From NCBI GenBank assembly GCA_016787805.1, contig JAEUTY010000007.1, positions 50,665 through 114,664 of the forward strand: a stretch of DNA of 64,000 bases, given 5' to 3'. Source of the stretch: Flavobacterium sp. Lineage in GTDB: Bacteria > Bacteroidota > Bacteroidia > Flavobacteriales > Flavobacteriaceae. This document shows, piece after piece, positions 59,420-64,000 of the stretch. Below the pieces are notes generated by a model. It made no database searches. It was not told the DNA's origin and worked only from the letters and a program-made list of their open reading frames with translations. A program made the position numbers and the translations under genes. How positions within the stretch are numbered: position 1 is the stretch's first letter; each line of letters begins with the position of its first letter.

Positions 59420-62400
59420 ATGAGATTAATTTGCAAGGAGATAAAATATAGTGCATTAGTGGTACTATTGCTATTGTTCAATTATTCCGTAAAAAGCCAA
59501 AACTTACTGGCTAACGGTGATTTTGAAAGTGGAGGAAACGGTGTTGGATTCAGTCTCAATGGTGCAGGGTATAATTTGATTTCAGCTCCTTTTTCTGGTA
59601 ACACTTCACCCGGAGATTACGCTTTTACAACCAACCCATTGCCAATGAATACGGCCAATTTCATTTTAAGCAGTGATCATACTTCTGGAGTAGGGAATAT
59701 GATGATAATAGATGGAAATACTACTGGAGGTAGTCAACGGTTTTGGAGAGCAGGAAATTCAGGTGGTGGCGTTTGCGGATTAACTATTGGTGCTACATAT
59801 ACCTTTAGCTATTGGATTCGTTCGGTTTCTACTACAGTTACCGGAATTTCAACTCAGGCTGATATTGGAATTCAGTTTAACAATGTGAGTTCGTTTTCAC
59901 TAACATCTGGAACTACAATTGCGCCTTTACCAGCTAATGGATGGCAACAAGTTGTTTATAGTTTTGTTCCTTCAAATTCATGTGTAAATATCGAATTATG
60001 GAATAATAATACAAATCCAGTTGGGAATGATTTTGCTGTGGATGATTTTGCAGTAATTCCACCGGCCTTACCTCTTTCAATTACTTATTCAATAAAAAAT
60101 AGTTCCTGTTATAATTCTGACGATGCTTCAATTGTGGCTTATGGAGTTGGAGGTACTCAACCTTATGTTTCCTACACATTGTCTGGCCCGATGAATGCTA
60201 CAAATACAACAGGAATCTTCACTGGATTAATTCCTGGCGTCTATACAGTTTCAGTAACAGATAGTAATTTACCTGCAACTGTAGTGGTTAGTGGACCAAT
60301 AACACTTACAGAACCACAAGGACTAACACTTAATTCTCCAGCTACAATTTGTTCTGGAACCAATGTTAATTTGAATGTTTCAGGCGGAACTAGTTATGTG
60401 TGGACTGCCTCACCAGCTGACCCTACATTGATTAATCCTAATAGTGCCAATCCTACTGTTAGCCCCACAATAACAACAACTTATAGTGTTACGTCAACAA
60501 CAACCTCGCCAACTTCTACAAATTTAATTTACAATGGTGATTTTTCAATAGGAAATGTTGGGTTTGTTACCGATTATCAATACATAGCGGTTTCAAATAG
60601 TAGTGGAGCTCAAACCACGTATGGAATTACTACAAATTCAAATTCATGGTTCAATTTATTTTCTAGTTGTGTTGATCATACTACTGGAACAGGAAATATG
60701 ATGGTAGTTGATGGGTCAAATGTTAACGGTGGAAATAATAGACTATGGTGTCAAACTATTCCGGTAAATGTTGGGCAAAATTATACTTTTAGCTATTGGA
60801 TTCAAACAGTAGGTTTGCCTAGTCCAGCAAATATTGATGTAGTAATTAATGGAGTTTCTATAGGAACATCAATCGCTCCAGGAGCAGTTTGTGGTTGGTC
60901 GCAAGTCACCTATAACTGGAACTCTGGAACTAATACAGTTGCTCAAATTTGTATTTATGATCGAAACGTATCTCAGGCAGGAAATGATTTCGCAATCGAT
61001 GATTTAGTTTTTACAACTAATATTGTTTGTAACCTTTCGGGAAATGTTACTGTTACAGTAAGCCCTGTTTTGACGCCAGTTGTTAGTTGTGGAAATGCAA
61101 CTGCAAGTTCAATCAATTTTACATGGAATTCAGTTTCAGGAGCAACAGGATATGCTGTTAATTATACTATAAATGGTGGTGCAAGCATCAACGGAGGTAA
61201 TGTTGCTACAACAAGTTATACAGTTTCTGGTTTAAGTAGTGGTAGTACAGTGGTTATAACAGTGACGCCAACTGGAACAGGTTGTTTTGGTTCTGATACA
61301 CAATCGTGTACCAATACTACAACTTGCCCAACTCCTGTAGCAAGTGTCACAGTACAACCAACGTGCACAATTCCAACAGGAACAATCGTTGTTACTAGCC
61401 CACTCAATGGATCGTCTTTACCGATACCAACCGATTTGTTCATTTCAGAAGTTACTGATGAAGATGTAGGTGCTTTGACCTATGTTGAAATTTTTAATGG
61501 TACTGGAGGACCTAAGAATTTAGCAAACTATAAATTAAAAATATACAATAACGGAAATGCATTTACCTCTTGTGAATTTCCTTTGTCAGGAACACTAAAT
61601 AACAACTCTGTTTATGTTATTTCAGTAGGGAGTGTTGTTAATCAAGGAGGTGTTACACCCGATTTAGTTGTTTCAACTTGTGCAGGTGTAAATACCAATG
61701 ATAATATTAGGTTAACCACTAGTGCCGATGTTGAAATTGATTTGTGGGGAAGAACAGATGGTGTTGATTTTACGCCAGCATTAGCAGCAGGTTATACCTA
61801 CAGACGATTGGCAACAGCACCGCATCCTTCAATGATTTGGAACGCTGCTGACTGGACTGCTTTAGACCCACAAGATTATACGGAGGTTGGATCTTATGTA
61901 TATCAGACTGCAATTTATGAGTATAGTATCAATGGAGTGAATTATCAGTCTAGTCCAACATTTACTGGTTTGGCGCCAAATTCTTATAATGTAACTGTTA
62001 GAGACTTAGTAACTGGATGTGTGTCAAATGCTATAACTTTGGTTGTTAATCCTGCGCCAATCAATCCTACTGCTGCTCCAATATTATTTTGTGATGTGCC
62101 AAATCCTAATATAACTCCACCACCAGTTTCATTTGACTTCAATAATGTTGGTCAAACTAGTTTTACTTATAGTTATACTATAGATGGAGGCGCACCTGTT
62201 ACAGGAACAATTGTTGCACCGTCACATTTTGATGTTACTGGAGCAACTCAAGGTCAAGCAGTGGTGTTTACAATTACTTGGAATGGAGTTTGTACGCCAA
62301 GTCAAACAGTAACGTGTTATCCGCCTTGTGTAACACCTGTGACGCCCTCGTTTACTCAAGTTGCAGCAATTTGTAGCGGACAATCACTAGCCGCTTTACC

Positions 62401-64000
62401 AACAACTTCCAACAATGGAGTAGTAGGAGTTTGGTCTCCAGCTTTGAATAATACTGCTACAACCACTTATACTTTTACTCCTAATTCTGGTGAATGTGCT
62501 ACAACAACAACCATGACTATTACGGTTAATTCAAGTGTTACTCCTACTTTTACACAAGTAGCACCGATTTGTTCTGGATCAGTCTTAAGTTCACTACCTA
62601 CAACGTCCAATAATGGAATAAACGGTACTTGGTCGCCAGCAATTAATAATACAACAACAACTACGTATACATTTACACCTTCTGCGGGTCAATGTGCTTC
62701 GACTGCCACAATGACCATTACAGTTAATCCGAATATTAACCCAACTTTCACTCAAGTGGCACCAATTTGTTCTGGAGCTGTTTTATCACTTCCTACAACA
62801 TCCAATAATGGAATCAATGGTACTTGGTCGCCGGCAATTAATAATACAGCAACAACGACTTATACATTTACACCCTCTGTAGGTCAATGTGCTACAACTG
62901 CCACAATGACTATAACGGTTAATCCTAATATTATCCCTACTTTTACGCAAGTGGCGCCAATTTGTTCTGGAGCAGTTATAAGTTCATTACCTACAACATC
63001 CAATAATGGAATAAACGGTACTTGGTCGCCAACGATTAGTAATGTAGCAACTACAACCTATACATTTACTCCTTCCATAGGTCAATGTGCTACAACTGCG
63101 ACAATGACTATAACGGTTAATCCGAATGTTACTCCAACTTTCACTCAAGTAGCACCAATTTGTTCTGGGGCAGTTTTAAGTTCACTACCTACAACATCCA
63201 ATAATGGAATAAACGGTACTTGGTCACCTGCAGTCAATAATACAGCAACCACAACTTATACTTTTACACCTTCTGTAGGTCAATGTGCTGTTGCAACTAC
63301 AATGCAGATTGTTGTTTTCCCTACTGCAGCCCCTACTCTTAACATTCAACAAAATTGCGGTTCAAATACTGTTATTGTTTTAAATCCAATAGGTACAAAT
63401 TATGAATATTCTTTAGATGGAGGCGTATATCAAACTAATCCAACTTTTTCTAATTTAAGCGCAGGAAACCATACAATTGTTGCACATCAAACAATTACAA
63501 ATTGTACTACAAGTGCAGCTAATTTTGTGATTAATAATTTTGTTAACGATGTAATTGTGTTTAATCCATCACCATTAGTAAACTGTGATTCGGATGACAA
63601 TGATGGAATTAGTACGTTTGATTTGACACAAGTTATTCCATTTGTAACAGGAGGAAATTCATATAATGTTACTTTTCATGAAACTCAAACGGATGCATTG
63701 GTTGATGCAACTTCAATTCTTGCTCCATCCAGTTATTCTAACATTAATCAGTGGTCCCAAACTATTTATATCAGAGTTGAATCATTAATATCCTCATGTT
63801 TTGAAGTTGTAACAGTTCAACTGATCGTTCACCCTAAACCCATAGCGGTAGAGCCAACGGATTTACATGAGTGTGATGACAATTACGATGGTTTTACGGT
63901 TTTTAATTTAACGGATAAAGCCTCAGAGATATTAGGATCGATTAACCCAGTGACCCATAGTATTAACTATTATGAGAGTTTGGCCGATGCACAGGTTCCA
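59420..64000 (+). CDS. Giant multidomain secreted adhesin-like protein (3' end outside window)
   Basis: An open frame of at least 1527 codons without a stop up to the window end; the first in-frame ATG gives a signal peptide (SALVVLLLLFNYSVKSQ). Modules in order: NGDF-type jelly-roll-like domain (about 30-215), SprB-repeat-like domain (219-305, YGVGGTQPYVSYTLSG, GVYTVSVTDSN), Ig-like linker, a second NGDF domain (375-535), an FN3-like domain (about 550-640), a lamin-tail-like domain from 673 (LFISEVTDEDVGALTYVEIF), further Ig-like domains, five 66-residue tandem repeats (976-1304), then DxDxDGxxxFxL modules. This layout is typical of cell-surface cargo of the type IX system ending in a gliding-motility-associated C-terminal sorting domain, which would lie beyond the window. 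No catalytic domain is seen. Confidence 0.88.
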   Translation, partial: MRLICKEIKYSALVVLLLLFNYSVKSQNLLANGDFESGGNGVGFSLNGAGYNLISAPFSGNTSPGDYAFTTNPLPMNTANFILSSDHTSGVGNMMIIDGNTTGGSQRFWRAGNSGGGVCGLTIGATYTFSYWIRSVSTTVTGISTQADIGIQFNNVSSFSLTSGTTIAPLPANGWQQVVYSFVPSNSCVNIELWNNNTNPVGNDFAVDDFAVIPPALPLSITYSIKNSSCYNSDDASIVAYGVGGTQPYVSYTLSGPMNATNTTGIFTGLIPGVYTVSVTDSNLPATVVVSGPITLTEPQGLTLNSPATICSGTNVNLNVSGGTSYVWTASPADPTLINPNSANPTVSPTITTTYSVTSTTTSPTSTNLIYNGDFSIGNVGFVTDYQYIAVSNSSGAQTTYGITTNSNSWFNLFSSCVDHTTGTGNMMVVDGSNVNGGNNRLWCQTIPVNVGQNYTFSYWIQTVGLPSPANIDVVINGVSIGTSIAPGAVCGWSQVTYNWNSGTNTVAQICIYDRNVSQAGNDFAIDDLVFTTNIVCNLSGNVTVTVSPVLTPVVSCGNATASSINFTWNSVSGATGYAVNYTINGGASINGGNVATTSYTVSGLSSGSTVVITVTPTGTGCFGSDTQSCTNTTTCPTPVASVTVQPTCTIPTGTIVVTSPLNGSSLPIPTDLFISEVTDEDVGALTYVEIFNGTGGPKNLANYKLKIYNNGNAFTSCEFPLSGTLNNNSVYVISVGSVVNQGGVTPDLVVSTCAGVNTNDNIRLTTSADVEIDLWGRTDGVDFTPALAAGYTYRRLATAPHPSMIWNAADWTALDPQDYTEVGSYVYQTAIYEYSINGVNYQSSPTFTGLAPNSYNVTVRDLVTGCVSNAITLVVNPAPINPTAAPILFCDVPNPNITPPPVSFDFNNVGQTSFTYSYTIDGGAPVTGTIVAPSHFDVTGATQGQAVVFTITWNGVCTPSQTVTCYPPCVTPVTPSFTQVAAICSGQSLAALPTTSNNGVVGVWSPALNNTATTTYTFTPNSGECATTTTMTITVNSSVTPTFTQVAPICSGSVLSSLPTTSNNGINGTWSPAINNTTTTTYTFTPSAGQCASTATMTITVNPNINPTFTQVAPICSGAVLSLPTTSNNGINGTWSPAINNTATTTYTFTPSVGQCATTATMTITVNPNIIPTFTQVAPICSGAVISSLPTTSNNGINGTWSPTISNVATTTYTFTPSIGQCATTATMTITVNPNVTPTFTQVAPICSGAVLSSLPTTSNNGINGTWSPAVNNTATTTYTFTPSVGQCAVATTMQIVVFPTAAPTLNIQQNCGSNTVIVLNPIGTNYEYSLDGGVYQTNPTFSNLSAGNHTIVAHQTITNCTTSAANFVINNFVNDVIVFNPSPLVNCDSDDNDGISTFDLTQVIPFVTGGNSYNVTFHETQTDALVDATSILAPSSYSNINQWSQTIYIRVESLISSCFEVVTVQLIVHPKPIAVEPTDLHECDDNYDGFTVFNLTDKASEILGSINPVTHSINYYESLADAQVP
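62345..63331 (+). repeat. Five tandem ~198-bp coding repeats in the adhesin gene
   Basis: Units begin at 62345, 62543, 62741, 62936 and 63134. Spacing is 198, 198, 195 and 198 bp; the third unit lacks one Ser codon (GAVLSLPTTS against GAVLSSLPTTS). Each encodes P-T-F-T-Q-V-A-P-I-C-S-G, then LPTTSNNGINGTWSPAI, TTTYTFTPSVGQCATTATM and TITVNP. Units 2-5 are very similar at the DNA level; unit 1 is the most diverged. Confidence 0.93.

Noticed and set aside
61216-61443. 75-codon minus-strand open frame in the adhesin gene
   Set aside because: Mirror frame of Thr/Ser/Val-rich coding sequence; the plus-strand frame is continuous across it.
62345-63331. CRISPR-like array suspected from regular repeats
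   Set aside because: The period is 198 bp, there are no unique spacers, and the units are in-frame protein repeats.

Overview
The window comes from an AT-rich member of the Bacteroidota, almost certainly a Flavobacterium or close relative. The evidence is the type IX secretion translocon SprA, a RemB-like gliding protein, an alternative complex III (ACIII) respiratory operon, SusD-less TonB receptors, many -7 boxes of the form TAnnTTTG, few Shine-Dalgarno sequences, several TTG/GTG starts, and dispersed copies of an intergenic repeat of the kind I recall from Flavobacterium genomes. No tRNA, rRNA, CRISPR array, transposase or prophage was seen.

Layout. 1-4.8 kb: start of a divergent universal stress protein gene, then the translation/transcription operon rimP-nusA-infB behind a clear promoter and a terminator-like leader hairpin. 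5.2-8.3 kb (minus): SPOR-domain protein, a small membrane protein and a TonB-dependent receptor. 8.6-20.2 kb: one long respiratory operon, actABCDEF plus coxB and coxA, encoding a quinol:cytochrome c oxidoreductase and the core of its partner aa3-type oxidase. 20.2-23.7 kb: ruvB, a cytochrome P450 and queG. 23.8-31.3 kb: a carbohydrate locus with a LacI repressor, twin palindromic operators, TonB receptor, glutaredoxin-like protein, sucrose-type MFS transporter, GH100-like hydrolase and a PfkB sugar kinase; together these suggest sucrose or a related glucoside. 31.6-45.6 kb: maeB, ruvA, sprA, gcvH, a VanZ-like gene, deoC and remB. 45.7-50.9 kb: oxidase completion and assembly genes (ctaB, two subunit III genes, subunit IV, a redoxin-like protein, SCO, DUF420 and a small CAMC protein), which complement coxB/coxA about 30 kb away.

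50.9-53.4 kb is the most accessory-looking part: a short XRE regulator, a predicted lipoprotein carrying a JAMM-like metalloprotease signature, and a DUF6705-type lipoprotein. 53.4-59.3 kb holds a DUF4403 lipoprotein, a TolC/HlyD pair without its pump, an MscS channel, an amphipathic helical repeat protein and a dodecin. From 59.4 kb to the window end runs a very large secreted adhesin-like protein with NGDF-type, SprB-like, FN3-like and lamin-tail-like modules and five near-identical 66-residue tandem repeats; its 3' end lies outside the window.

I did not find a wholly novel system that I can defend. The best candidates for a second look are the JAMM-like lipoprotein locus, the rimP leader hairpin, the LacI/twin-operator locus, the set of promoters placed directly against start codons, the unusual insert in the second subunit III, and the recently amplified adhesin repeats.
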